The notes: generated by a model not told the origin, from the letters alone. A stretch of DNA of 64,000 nucleotides from Paraburkholderia acidisoli (GCF_009789675.1 NZ_CP046913.1:186001-250000); one strand, 5' to 3'; shown: positions 23,744 through 32,926, numbered from the stretch's first letter. Program-made: numbers and translations.

Positions 23744-26689
23744 GTGGCAGTTTCCACTTCGCAGTCGCCTTCGCCGCAGTCGTCCTCGCCGCTCCCGTCG
23801 TCGTCCCCGTTTTCGTTTCTGCCGACGTTCGACTCGGGCGCGCCGTTCTGGCCTTTCGCTTCGCTTTCGTCGCTGTCGACCTTCACGCCGTTCTGGCCTT
23901 TCGCGGCCACGCCCGACGACGCCATGACGCCCGCCACCTCGCTCACCGAACCGGCCGCCGCCGTGCATGCCGCGGTGGACGCAACCGTGGGCGCCACCGC
24001 GAACACGCTCGCGAAAGCCGCGGCCGCGCTCCAGCAGGCACCGCTCGCGCCCGCCGCCGCGCAACCGTTCTACGACTATCTGTTCGACGCCTGGCAGCGC
24101 GGCGTGCTGTTTCTCGACGTGCTGCGCGAGCGCGGCAACCAGACATGGCAGCACGAGCAGGCGGGCATGCCGCCCGTGCTCGCGTTCGAGTACGACGTGA
24201 TCGCCGACGGTCGCGAACTCGAGGATCCGTGCAACTACGCGCTCCTGCGCATCAAGCCCGACGCCGGTGCCGCCACCGACCCGCGCATGCGGCCGTTCGT
24301 CGTGATCGATCCGCGCGCGGGCCACGGCCCCGGCATCGCGGGCTTCAAGATGGACAGCGAGGTGGGCATCGCGCTGCGCAAGGGTCATCCGGTCTACTTC
24401 GTCACGTTCTTCCCGGTGCCCTGCGACACGCAAACGATCGAGTCGGTCGGCAAGGCCGAAGCCGTGTTCCTGCGCCGCGTGCGCGAGTTGCATCCCGAGT
24501 CGGACGGCCTGCCGTTCGTGATCGGCAATTGCCAGGGCGGCTGGGCCGCCGCGCTGCTCGCCGCGTCCGCGCCTTCGCTGGTCGGTCCGCTGATGCTGGC
24601 CGGTTCGCCGCTCTCGTACTGGGCGGGCGTGCGCGGCAAGAACCCCATGCGCTACTCGGGCGGCATGCTCGGCGGCTCGTGGATGTCGTCGTTCGCGGCC
24701 GATCTCGGCGACGGGCGCTTCGACGGCGCGCATCTCGTGCAGAACTTCGAAAGCCTCAATCCGGCCAACACGTATTGGGGCAAGCTCTACAACCTCTATT
24801 CGCACGTCGATACCGAACGCGAGCGCTTTCTCGAATTCGAGCGCTGGTGGGGCGGCCATTTCCAGTTGAATCGCGCCGAGATCGACTGGATCGTGCAGAA
24901 CCTGTTCGTGGGCAATCACCTCACGCGCAATCAGGTCTACGCGAAGCAGGCGCGCTCGCCCGTGGACCTGCGCAACATTCGCACGCCGATCATCGTGCTC
25001 GCTTCGTGGGGCGACAACATCACGCCGCCGCAGCAGGCGCTCAACTGGATTCCCGACCTCTACGCGAGCGTCGACGAAATCGTGGCGAACGAGCAGGTGA
25101 TCGTGTATTGCCTGCACGACAAGGTGGGGCACCTCGGCATCTTCGTTTCGGCGAGCGTGGCAAATAAAGAGCACACCGAACTATTTTCCGCGCTCGATCT
25201 GATCGACGTACTGCCGCCCGGTCTCTACGAGGCGAAGATCAGCGACACGACGCCGCACGCCGCGCGTCTCGAGGCGCTCGAAGGGCGCTACGAGATTCAC
25301 TTCGAGCGCCGCACCATCGACGACATCCTCGCGCTCGACGACGGCCGCGACGACGAGCAGCCGTTCGAGGTGGTGCGCCGGTTCGCGGAGAACAATCAGC
25401 GTCTCTACGATCTGTTCGTCTCGCCGTTCGTGCGCGCGTCGAGCAACGCGTTCACGGCGCATGCGATTCGCGAAGCCAATCCGTCGCGCGTGGAGCGCAG
25501 CGTGCTGAGCGACGCGAATCCCGCGCTCGCGCTGCTGCCCGCGGTGGCCGACGCGGTGCGCGCGCATCGCCAGCCCGCCGCGGCCGACAATCCGTTCACG
25601 CTGATGGAGAAGCAGACCTCGGCGAGCATCGAAGCCTCGTGGGACGCGTATCGCGACGCGCGCGACGCGTGGGTCGAGCGCACCTTCTACGGCGTCTACA
25701 CCGCGCCGTGGGTGCAGGCGTGGGTGGGCGTCGCGCCGAACACGCCGCTCGATCCCATCGCGCCGCCGCTGATGGCGCTGCGCAAGGAACTCGCGCAGTC
25801 GCGCTTGCGCGCGGCGCGCGCGCATCTTACCCAGGGTTCGCTCGTCGACGCGTTCATGCGGATCGCCGCGTATCTCACCGACGAAATGCACACGGTGCAG
25901 TACCGGCCGTTCCAGCGCATGCGCGAACTCGCGCGCGAGTATCTCGGCGAGCGGCAACCGACCATCGCCGAGCTGAAGGAGTCGGCGCGCCGCCAGGGCG
26001 CGATCGTGCAACTCGACCCGCACGCGGCGATCGAGGCGCTGCCGCTGCTCGTGCCCGAAATGCCCACGCGCCGTGCGTTGCTCGCGGCCGTGTACCGCAT
26101 CGCGACGGTGTCCGGGCCGCTCGAAGGCGAGCGCCGCGAACGCTTTCGCGACGTGCAGCGCGCGCTGGGCGTGGAGCCGGGCAGCGAGAAGACCGGCTTG
26201 CCGCCCGCCGACGGCGGCGCCGCGCCGGGTCGTGGCGTGAGCGAAAGCGAGGCGGCTGCGCAGGCCGCTGCTGCCGCCGGCGATGAAGCGGTCGCGCCGG
26301 CTCCGGGCGCGGCAAAGCATGCCGATGCCGATGCGCAGGCGCAGGCCGCGCCGCAGGCAACCGGCGAAGCGCCGGGCGCCGAGGTCGCGCCACGCGCCGC
26401 GCCGCAAGCCTCGCGTGCGTCGGGCGCAGCGGCTGCAGCGGGTGCATCGGGTGAAGCGAAGGACGCCGCTCCGCATGTCACGCCCGCCAAGGCACGCCGC
26501 GCCGCGCGTGCGGTGGCCGTGAAGGCCGAAGCCGCCGAAGCGAAGAAGGCGCCCGCCGCCGCGGCGAAAAAGGCGCCCGTCGCGGCGAAGACGCCGCGCA
26601 AGGCGCGCGCGGCCGCCGCGCCCACGCCCACGCGCGCGGCGGGCACGCCGGCCACGCGCCGCCGCTCCACGCGCGGCTCGGGCGAGTAA
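23744..26689 (+). CDS. DUF3141 protein, PHA-synthase-like alpha/beta-hydrolase
   Basis: 981 residues. AAAGGAG (23728-23734) abuts an ATG at 23735 but lies 9 nt before the in-frame GTG at 23744, so GTG is the better start. Residues 1-60 are Ser/Pro-rich with a twice-repeated PFWPFA motif. The core (about 100-480) resembles class I/III PHA synthases: lipase-like box GNCQGGW with Cys263 as nucleophile, Asp424 in SWGDNITPP and His463 in DKVGHLGIF. A helical domain follows. Residues 820-981 form an Ala/Lys/Pro-rich, histone-like tail with KKAPAAAAKKAPV repeats that could bind DNA or granule surfaces. DUF3141 function is not established. It is divergent from pta-ackA and followed by fabI. Confidence 0.88.
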   Translation: MAVSTSQSPSPQSSSPLPSSSPFSFLPTFDSGAPFWPFASLSSLSTFTPFWPFAATPDDAMTPATSLTEPAAAVHAAVDATVGATANTLAKAAAALQQAPLAPAAAQPFYDYLFDAWQRGVLFLDVLRERGNQTWQHEQAGMPPVLAFEYDVIADGRELEDPCNYALLRIKPDAGAATDPRMRPFVVIDPRAGHGPGIAGFKMDSEVGIALRKGHPVYFVTFFPVPCDTQTIESVGKAEAVFLRRVRELHPESDGLPFVIGNCQGGWAAALLAASAPSLVGPLMLAGSPLSYWAGVRGKNPMRYSGGMLGGSWMSSFAADLGDGRFDGAHLVQNFESLNPANTYWGKLYNLYSHVDTERERFLEFERWWGGHFQLNRAEIDWIVQNLFVGNHLTRNQVYAKQARSPVDLRNIRTPIIVLASWGDNITPPQQALNWIPDLYASVDEIVANEQVIVYCLHDKVGHLGIFVSASVANKEHTELFSALDLIDVLPPGLYEAKISDTTPHAARLEALEGRYEIHFERRTIDDILALDDGRDDEQPFEVVRRFAENNQRLYDLFVSPFVRASSNAFTAHAIREANPSRVERSVLSDANPALALLPAVADAVRAHRQPAAADNPFTLMEKQTSASIEASWDAYRDARDAWVERTFYGVYTAPWVQAWVGVAPNTPLDPIAPPLMALRKELAQSRLRAARAHLTQGSLVDAFMRIAAYLTDEMHTVQYRPFQRMRELAREYLGERQPTIAELKESARRQGAIVQLDPHAAIEALPLLVPEMPTRRALLAAVYRIATVSGPLEGERRERFRDVQRALGVEPGSEKTGLPPADGGAAPGRGVSESEAAAQAAAAAGDEAVAPAPGAAKHADADAQAQAAPQATGEAPGAEVAPRAAPQASRASGAAAAAGASGEAKDAAPHVTPAKARRAARAVAVKAEAAEAKKAPAAAAKKAPVAAKTPRKARAAAAPTPTRAAGTPATRRRSTRGSGE

Positions 26690-26716
26690 GCCGCCGCGCG
26701 CCGTCAGCGCTGGGCC

Positions 26717-26755
26717 ACCGCGCCGCCGTGCCGTCATGCACGGCGGCGCGGTTTT
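26717..26755 (+). terminator. Probable rho-independent terminator after the DUF3141 gene
   Basis: ACCGCGCCGCCGTG and its complement form a long GC hairpin followed by GGTTTTC. The T tract is short, so efficiency may be moderate. Confidence 0.7.
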
Positions 26756-26857
26756 CAGCACCTGGCTCCGGCAACCGCGTCTAGCCGCCGCGCGCCCGCC
26801 CATCGACAGAAACCGTAACGCCGCCCCCGTCCCGCCCACCGCAACGTGAGGTCCGCC

Positions 26858-27637
26858 ATGCAAACGCTTCCCGACCGCCCGCTCGCGGGCATGCGCGCAC
26901 TCGTCACCGGCGTGGCGAACGCCGAATCGATCGCTTACGGCTGCGCGCGCGCGTTCGCCGAGCTGGGCGCGGAACTCGCGCTCACGTATCTGAACGAGAA
27001 GGCCAAACCGTACGTCGAGCCGCTCGCGCACGAACTCGGCGCGAGCTTGCTGTTGCCGCTGAACGTGGAGGACGACGCGCAGCTCGACGCCGTGTTCGAC
27101 GCGGTGCGCGAGCAGTGGGGCGCGCTCGATATCGTGCTGCACTCGATCGCCTACGCGCCCAAAGCCGATCTGCAAGGCGGCCTGCTCGCGTCTTCGGCGC
27201 AAGGCTTCGCCATGGCGATGGACATCTCGTGCCATTCGTTCATCCGCATGGCGCAACGCGCCGTGCCGCTCATGCCGCGCGGCGGCACGCTGTTCGCGAT
27301 GAGCTACGTGGGCGCCAACCGCGTGGTGCCCAACTACAACCTGATGGGCCCGGTGAAGGCCGCGCTCGAAGCGTCGTGCCGCTATCTCGCGTACGAACTC
27401 GGGCCGCTCGGCATACGCGTGCACGCCGTTTCGCCGGGGCCGCTCAAGACGCGCGCCGCCTCCGGCTTGCCCGACTTCGACCGCATGCTCGCCGACGCCG
27501 TCGAGCGCGCGCCGCTCGGCGAGCTCGTCGACATCATGGACGTGGGCTACGCGACCGCGTACCTCGCCACGCGCTACGCGCGCCGCATGAGCGGCAACAC
27601 CGTGTATATCGACGGCGGCGCGCACATCATGGCGTAG
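26858..27637 (+). CDS. fabI: Enoyl-[acyl-carrier-protein] reductase (FabI type)
   Basis: 259 residues from the ATG at 26858 (GAGG 6 nt upstream). SDR fold with the FabI-type nucleotide site ALVTGVANAESIAYGCARAF and HSIAYAPKADLQG, and active-site Tyr150, Tyr160 and Lys167 in MSYVGANRVVPNYNLMGPVK (Y-x6-K spacing as in E. coli FabI). It reduces trans-2-enoyl-ACP with NADH in fatty-acid elongation. The divergence from typical FabI (Val19, Ala20 instead of the usual LxSNRS motif) and its place beside the DUF3141/pta/ackA genes suggest a second, specialised reductase rather than the housekeeping copy. Confidence 0.87.
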   Translation: MQTLPDRPLAGMRALVTGVANAESIAYGCARAFAELGAELALTYLNEKAKPYVEPLAHELGASLLLPLNVEDDAQLDAVFDAVREQWGALDIVLHSIAYAPKADLQGGLLASSAQGFAMAMDISCHSFIRMAQRAVPLMPRGGTLFAMSYVGANRVVPNYNLMGPVKAALEASCRYLAYELGPLGIRVHAVSPGPLKTRAASGLPDFDRMLADAVERAPLGELVDIMDVGYATAYLATRYARRMSGNTVYIDGGAHIMA

Positions 27638-27804
27638 CGCGCGGTGCCCGGGGCGCGGGCATATGCATATTTCCCATCGATCTAACCGGTTTCGCCCGGC
27701 TCGCTAGAATCGTCGTTCGGCTTCCTTACGTTTTGCGCACGGCGTTCCGCGGCGCATTCGGTGAAGGCGAGCCATCACGCCTTTCAACGAAAACGGGGAT
27801 CACC

Positions 27805-28824
27805 ATGGCAGGTTTGGGACGCACGGCGCGCTGGGTCGGCGCGGGCATCATCGCCAGCATCACTTTGAGCGCGCCGGCCGCGCACGCCGAAACGTCGCTG
27901 CTCAACGTCTCGTACGACGTGACGCGCGAGCTGTACAAGGACATCGACGCGAGTTTTATCGCCGACTATCAGAAGAAGGGCGGCGAGACGGTCGCGATCA
28001 AGCAGTCGCACGGCGCCTCGAGCGCGCAGGCGCTTTCGGTGCTGCAAGGCCTGCAGGCCGACGTGGTGACGATGAACCAGCCCAACGACATCGACCTGCT
28101 CGCCGAGCGCGGCCATCTCGTGCCCGCGAACTGGCGCACGCGCTTGCCGGACGCGAGCGCGCCTTACACCACGACCATGGTGTTCCTCGTGCGCAAGGGC
28201 AACCCGAAGCACATCAAGGACTGGGACGATCTCGCGAAGCCGGGCGTGCAGGTCGTGATCGCCAACCCGAAGACTTCGGGCAACGGCCGCTACACGTACC
28301 TCGCGGCGTGGGGCTATCGCAAGTTGCAAGGCGCGAGCGACGCGCAGGCGCTCGACTTCGAGCGCGCGCTCATCAAGAACGTGCCGGTGCTCGACGCGGG
28401 CGGGCGCGGCGCGACCACGACGTTCACGCAGCGCGGCATCGGCGACGTGCTCGTCACCTTCGAAAACGAGGTGAACCTCATCGACACGGGCGCGGCCGCG
28501 AAAGATTTCGAGCCGGTGTATCCGTCGGTGAGCCTGCTGGCGGAGCCGCCCGTCACGATCGTCGACAAGGTCGTGGACAAGCGCGGCACGCGCAAGGTCG
28601 CGCAGGCGTATCTCGACTATCTGTGGTCGCCCGCGGCGCAGGAGATCATCGCCGATCACCACCTGCGCCCGCGCAACGCGCAGGTACTCGCGAAGCACGC
28701 GAACGAGTTCAAGCCCCTCAAGACCTTCACGGTCGAGCAGGTGTTCGGCAGCTGGCAGAAGGCGCAGGCCACGCATTTCGCCGATGGCGGCACGTACGAC
28801 CAGATCGTCGCGGACCGCAAGTAA
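27805..28824 (+). CDS. sbp: Sulfate/thiosulfate ABC transporter periplasmic binding protein
   Basis: 339 residues with a GGGG ribosome site 7 nt before the ATG. Sec signal peptide MAGLGRTARWVGAGIIASIT... ending AHA-ET at about 28. The mature protein opens LLNVSYDVTRELYKDIDASF, the diagnostic sulfate-binding-protein sequence, with QSHGASSAQALSVLQGL, NPKTSGNGRYTYLAAWGY and DVLVTFENE. It binds sulfate or thiosulfate in the periplasm. Usually cysT-cysW-cysA follow; here a terminator comes 30 bp after the stop and no permease or ATPase gene is adjacent, so it must work with a transporter encoded elsewhere. Confidence 0.93.
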   Translation: MAGLGRTARWVGAGIIASITLSAPAAHAETSLLNVSYDVTRELYKDIDASFIADYQKKGGETVAIKQSHGASSAQALSVLQGLQADVVTMNQPNDIDLLAERGHLVPANWRTRLPDASAPYTTTMVFLVRKGNPKHIKDWDDLAKPGVQVVIANPKTSGNGRYTYLAAWGYRKLQGASDAQALDFERALIKNVPVLDAGGRGATTTFTQRGIGDVLVTFENEVNLIDTGAAAKDFEPVYPSVSLLAEPPVTIVDKVVDKRGTRKVAQAYLDYLWSPAAQEIIADHHLRPRNAQVLAKHANEFKPLKTFTVEQVFGSWQKAQATHFADGGTYDQIVADRK

Positions 28825-28853
28825 CGCCGTACGCGCGGTTTTCCTGGCGGCAC

Positions 28854-28886
28854 GAAAAAACGCCTCGCACATTGCGAGGCGTTTTT
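28854..28886. terminator. Bidirectional rho-independent terminator
   Basis: AAAAAACGCCTCGC and GCGAGGCGTTTTTG pair perfectly around ACATT. It ends sbp (+) and, on the opposite strand, the small secreted-protein gene (-). Confidence 0.93.
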
Positions 28887-28925
28887 GCTTTTACGCCACG
28901 TGAGGCGTGGTCGCGAAACCGGCGC

Positions 28926-29219
28926 TTAGTACCAGCGACGATGCGCGTTCCACTCGCGGCGGCCGTACCAGCGGTGGCCGTCCCAGTAGCGGTCGCCGTG
29001 CCAGCCGATCACGACAGCCGGCGCGTAGGCCACGGGCATCGGCGGCGGCGGGGCGACATAAACCGGACGCGGCGCGACATACACGGGCGGCGGCGGCGCG
29101 ACGTAGACCGGAGCCGGAATGCCGATGTTCAGGCCCACCGCGACGCCCGCCATCGCGGTTTGCGAAGCGGCGAGGATGAGTGCGCCAGCGCCCAGTGCGG
29201 CAAAGAGTTTGGTTTTCAT
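28926..29219 (-). CDS. Small secreted Pro/Val/Tyr-rich protein
   Basis: 97 residues, with AAGGAGG 5 nt before the ATG at 29219. Signal peptide MKTKLFAALGAGALILAASQ, cleaved after TAMA at about 24. The mature part holds three near-copies of PVYVAPPPP / RPVYVAPPP, then an aromatic, basic C-terminus with repeated W-R/D-G-H-R-W-Y motifs. Such proteins are frequent in Burkholderia and probably associate with the envelope; no function is known. It lies alone between terminators. Confidence 0.8.
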   Translation of the reverse strand: MKTKLFAALGAGALILAASQTAMAGVAVGLNIGIPAPVYVAPPPPVYVAPRPVYVAPPPPMPVAYAPAVVIGWHGDRYWDGHRWYGRREWNAHRRWY

Positions 29220-29507
29220 AGGAGCCTCCTTCGGTTGGCATCGGTGGCCTGCTCTCGGCATGTCGTCCGGGTGGCAGGTGAAGATCGATGGCTTCAATGT
29301 AGCCAGGCGCGCTCGGGCTTGAGTTACCAAACTGCAACAATGTGCGCGCGATTCTTACGCGCGTGACGCGTCGATTGCCCGTGAAAGCCCTGTGCGGCGG
29401 GGCTTCCGGGCGTTTTCCGCCAGTTGGGCCGTTGCATTTCGATATCGACGTTCGAGGCGTTGTAATGATGACGGCGGCGTTCCGGCGCGCGAGCGCTCGC
29501 CACAACG

Positions 29508-29537
29508 AAAAAAGCCGGGCAGCAGCGCCCGGCTTTT
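29508..29537 (-). terminator. Rho-independent terminator of the DppA-like gene
   Basis: AAAAGCCGGGC (in minus-strand sense) pairs with GCCCGGCTTTTTT around a six-base loop, 24 bp beyond the stop codon of the minus-strand gene. Confidence 0.92.
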
Positions 29538-29561
29538 CAATGGCGAGAAGCTCGCGCGCGC

Positions 29562-31202
29562 TTACTGCACCGCGACGTTGCCGAAGTTCTGGCGGCCGAA
29601 CGGGCTCACCTGATAGCCGCTCACGTTGCTGCGCGTGATGGCCGAAGCCGTGGGATAGCCGAGCGGAATCCACAGCGCCTGATCGTGGATGATCTTCTGC
29701 GCCGCGTCGTAGAGCTTCGTGCGCTTCGCCTGATCGGCGGTGGCCTTGCCGTCGGCGATCAGCTTGTCGAGCTTCGGGTCGCAATAGCGCGCGAAGTTGA
29801 TACCCGACTGCACCGCGTTGCAGCTAAAGAGCGGCGAGAGATAGTTGTCGGGGTCGCCGTTGTCGCCGGCCCAGCCCATGAAGAGCGTGTCGTGCTGACC
29901 TTGCTTCGCTTCCTTGATCAGCTCGCCCCACTCGATCACCTTGATCTCGGCCTTCACGCCGATCTTCGCGAAGTCGGCCTGCAGCAGCTCGGCGCCCGCG
30001 CGCGGATTCGGATTGAGCACGCTGCCGTTCGGGCGCACCCAGATCGTGGTGGCGAAGCCGTTCGGCAGGCCCGCTTCGGCGAGCAGTTGCTTCGCCTTCG
30101 CCGGGTCGTGCGGATACGCCTGGATCGATTTGTCGAAGCCCCACGTCGTGGGCGGCCACGGGTTCGAGGCGGCCGTGGCCGTGTTGTCGAACACGGTCTT
30201 GAGATACGTCGTGCGGTCGAACGCGAGGTTCAGCGCCTGGCGCACCTTGGGATTGTCGAGCGGCTTCTTCTGCGTGTTGAGCGCGACGAACGCGGTCATG
30301 AAGGCGGGCGTTTCGACCACCTTGAGCGCCTTGTTCTGCTTCGCGTCGGCCACGTCCTGCGGCTTCGGCGAGAGCGCGATCTGGCATTCGCCGGCCTTGA
30401 CCTTCTGCGCGCGCACGGCGGCGTCGGGCGTGATCGCGTAGATCAGGCGGTCCACCTTGGGCTTCGGCCCCCAGTAGGACGGATTCACGTCGTAGCGGAT
30501 CACCGCGTCCTTCGTGTAGCTCTTCAGCTCGAACGGGCCCGTGCCCACCGGCTTCGCGTTGAGATCGACCTGCTTGCCCGCCTTCAGCAGTTCGTCGGCG
30601 TATTCGGCCGAATAGATGGACGCGAAGCCCATCGTCAGGATCGAGAGGAAGGTGGCGTTCGGCTCGTTGAGTTCGAACTTCACCGTGTTGGCGTCGACCT
30701 TGGTCACCGACTTCACGAGCTTCACGAGACCCATGGACTGCGCGTGCGGAAAGCCGCTCGCGCCCGCCACCTTGTGCCACGGGTTGTTCTCGTCGAGCAT
30801 GCGCGCGAAGGTGAACACCACGTCGTCGGCATTGAGCGTGCGCGTGGGCTTGAACCACTCGGTGGTCTGAAACTGCACGTTCGGGCGCAGATGGAACGTG
30901 TAGGTGAGGCCGTCGGGGCTCACGTCCCACTTCTGCGCGAGCGCGGGCACGACCTTCTTCTGCGCTTCGTCGTAGGACACGAGCGAGTTGAAGATGACGT
31001 CGGCCGAGGCATTGGTCGTGACGAGCGAGTTGAACTGCACGACGTCGAAGCCGTCCGGGCTCGACTCGGTGCAGATCGTTAGCGGTTTCGCGAGCGCGGC
31101 GGCGGACGCGAAGGCGCACGCGGCGCCGAGCGCGGTCGCGAGCACCAGGGCGGACCAACTCGTGGACGAGCGCGCGGGCGCGTTGAGCGGGGTGAAGCGC
31201 AT
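29562..31202 (-). CDS. Dipeptide/oligopeptide ABC transporter binding protein (DppA-like, SBP family 5)
   Basis: 546 residues. A long signal peptide ends SAAALA-KPLTICTESSP at about residue 38. The mature protein has the family-5 pattern: SPDGFDVVQFNSLVTTNAS, LAQKWDVSPDGLTYTFHLRPNVQFQ, PVGTGPFELKSYTKDAVIRYDVNPSYWG, DNPKVRQALNLAFDR and WAGDNGDPDNYLSPLFSC near the C-terminus, close to E. coli DppA. It delivers dipeptides (or haem) to a Dpp permease in the inner membrane; no permease gene is in the window. A terminator follows directly, so it is transcribed alone. Confidence 0.9.
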   Translation of the reverse strand: MRFTPLNAPARSSTSWSALVLATALGAACAFASAAALAKPLTICTESSPDGFDVVQFNSLVTTNASADVIFNSLVSYDEAQKKVVPALAQKWDVSPDGLTYTFHLRPNVQFQTTEWFKPTRTLNADDVVFTFARMLDENNPWHKVAGASGFPHAQSMGLVKLVKSVTKVDANTVKFELNEPNATFLSILTMGFASIYSAEYADELLKAGKQVDLNAKPVGTGPFELKSYTKDAVIRYDVNPSYWGPKPKVDRLIYAITPDAAVRAQKVKAGECQIALSPKPQDVADAKQNKALKVVETPAFMTAFVALNTQKKPLDNPKVRQALNLAFDRTTYLKTVFDNTATAASNPWPPTTWGFDKSIQAYPHDPAKAKQLLAEAGLPNGFATTIWVRPNGSVLNPNPRAGAELLQADFAKIGVKAEIKVIEWGELIKEAKQGQHDTLFMGWAGDNGDPDNYLSPLFSCNAVQSGINFARYCDPKLDKLIADGKATADQAKRTKLYDAAQKIIHDQALWIPLGYPTASAITRSNVSGYQVSPFGRQNFGNVAVQ

Positions 31203-31390
31203 GGGATCTCCGTGGTTCTTCGGTGACGGGCGGCGCCTCCGCGTGTTGCGTGTGGAGCGTGAGATGCCGAAGCGGCGGTGAGGCCTCGAGAGGCGCCCGG
31301 GTCAGGCAAGCTTACTGAAGGGAAATTGCCGGGACAACCATTTATTCCACATACCGATATCGCGCGGGCTCCGCGCGAGCGGCTTCGAGC

Positions 31391-31435
31391 GGCGCAATCG
31401 GCGTAATCGGCGTGAGCGGAGCAATCGGGCAACGC
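31391..31435. repeat. 9-bp imperfect tandem repeat
   Basis: Units GCGCAATCG, GCGTAATCG, GCGTGAGCG, GAGCAATCG and a decayed fifth follow with period 9 in the 294-bp spacer between the DppA-like and SDR genes. I see no gene in that spacer. Confidence 0.65.
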
Positions 31436-31496
31436 GGAAAGCCGGGCGCATCAGCAAAGCGCATGCCCTCGCGCACGCGCTGCCGTCAGCGTTCGC

Positions 31497-32273
31497 TCAA
31501 AGCTCGGCCGAGCGCGGTTTGCGCGGTGCCTTCTCGAACGCGCGGTCGTAGAGCCAGCGCGGCAGCGCGCGCAGCAGCATGGCGACCACGCGCATCGGCC
31601 ACGGAAACACGGCAAACGACGCGCCGCGCGCGATGGCGTCGGCGGTCTTCGCGGCGAAGCGGTCCGCGTCCATGAGAAAGGGCATGCGGTAGGGGTTCTT
31701 CGCCGTCATGGGCGTGCGGATATAGCCCGGCGCGATGGTCACGACGGGCACGCCGAAGGGCCGCATCTCCACACGCAGCGCTTCGAGATAGGCGAGCGCC
31801 GCGGCCTTCGAGGCGCTGTACGCGCCCGAGCCCGGCAAGCCGCGCACGCCCGCCACGCTGGCGATGCCGCAGAGCGTGCCGCGCCGCGCCTTCGCCATGG
31901 CCGAGGCGAACGGTTCGAAGCTCGCGACCATGCCGAAGTAATTGGTGTCCATCACGTCGCGGAAGGTGGCGAGGTCGCCTTCGCCGGTGAGCGCGCCGCG
32001 GCTCACGCCCGCGTTGGCGATCACGACGTCGGGCAGGCCGTGCTTCGCGATGAAGTCGCGCGCGGCGGCGGCGAGCGCCTCGGCGTCGCGCACGTCGGCG
32101 GGATAGATGTCGATCGTGCGATCGGGGTGGGCTTGCCGGAAGCCGGCGAGGGCCTCGGCGCGGCGCGCGACGAGCCCGAGCACGGCGCCGCGCCGCGCGT
32201 ATTCGGCGGCGAGCGCCGCGCCGATACCGCTCGACGCGCCGGTGATGAAGACCTTCAGCGGCGCGCCGCTCAT
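31497..32273 (-). CDS. Short-chain dehydrogenase/reductase
   Basis: 258 residues. Classical SDR: VFITGASSGIGAALA (cofactor motif, residues 9-22), VIANAGV (NAG motif), Ser139, Tyr152 and Lys156 (YSASK) in the active site, then APGYIRTPMT. The C-terminal segment (WPMRVVAMLLRALPRWLYDRAFEK) is hydrophobic and may associate with the membrane, as in several lipid-related SDRs. The ATG shares one base with the dsbA stop (TAATG), so the two are translated in tandem. Substrate unknown. Confidence 0.9.
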   Translation of the reverse strand: MSGAPLKVFITGASSGIGAALAAEYARRGAVLGLVARRAEALAGFRQAHPDRTIDIYPADVRDAEALAAAARDFIAKHGLPDVVIANAGVSRGALTGEGDLATFRDVMDTNYFGMVASFEPFASAMAKARRGTLCGIASVAGVRGLPGSGAYSASKAAALAYLEALRVEMRPFGVPVVTIAPGYIRTPMTAKNPYRMPFLMDADRFAAKTADAIARGASFAVFPWPMRVVAMLLRALPRWLYDRAFEKAPRKPRSAEL

Positions 32274-32926
32274 TACATTTTCTTCGCGCGGATCTGCGAG
32301 ACGATGAAGTCCATCACCTGCGCCGTGGCGGGCAGCGCGTGCTGCTCGTCCATCTGCATCATGGCCGGGCCGGTTTCGTACTTGCCCTGGATCGCGATGG
32401 TCGGCACGCCGTCGATCTTGTACGAATCGAGCAGCGCCTTGTCGCGTTGCAGCGCGCTTTGCGTCGAGAACGAGTTATAGGCGTCCATGTACTTCTTCGC
32501 GTCCACGCCCTGGGTGGCGAGGAACTTGGCCTGGTCCTCCGGCGTGAGCAGATAGTTCTTGTTCACGTGGATTTCGTGGAACACGACCGGCGTGAGCTTC
32601 TGCGAGAGGCCGAGCGCGTCGAGCGCGTAGTACATCTTCGAATGCGGGATGAAATCGTCACGGAAGGCCACCGGCACGCGCTTGAACACGACGTCCGGGC
32701 CTTGCTTCTTGATCCACGCTTCGAGCGTCGGGTCGAAGGCGTTGCAGTGCGGGCAGCCGTACCAGAAGAATTCGATGACTTCGATCTTGCCCGCGGGCAC
32801 GTCGAGCGGCTGCGGCGTCTTGAGGACCGTGTATTCCTTGCCCGCGACCGGTGCGGTGGGCGAGGCGTGCGCGGCGCCGGCAGCGAGGGAGAGCGAGACG
32901 AGAAGCGTACCGAGAAGGCGTTTCAT
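32273..32926 (-). CDS. dsbA: Thiol:disulfide interchange protein DsbA
   Basis: 217 residues. Signal peptide MKRLLGTLLVSLSLAAGAAHA-SP, then a thioredoxin fold with active site C58-P-H-C61 (FFWYGCPHCNAFDP) and the cis-proline loop DGVPTIAI at 172-179. It oxidises cysteines of secreted proteins in the periplasm and would be recycled by DsbB. It lies 215 bp downstream of the SPOR-protein gene and directly upstream of the SDR gene (TAATG). The spacer before it contains 18-bp direct repeats (around 32954-32989) with the core GGCCGGTCT. Confidence 0.95.
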   Translation of the reverse strand: MKRLLGTLLVSLSLAAGAAHASPTAPVAGKEYTVLKTPQPLDVPAGKIEVIEFFWYGCPHCNAFDPTLEAWIKKQGPDVVFKRVPVAFRDDFIPHSKMYYALDALGLSQKLTPVVFHEIHVNKNYLLTPEDQAKFLATQGVDAKKYMDAYNSFSTQSALQRDKALLDSYKIDGVPTIAIQGKYETGPAMMQMDEQHALPATAQVMDFIVSQIRAKKM

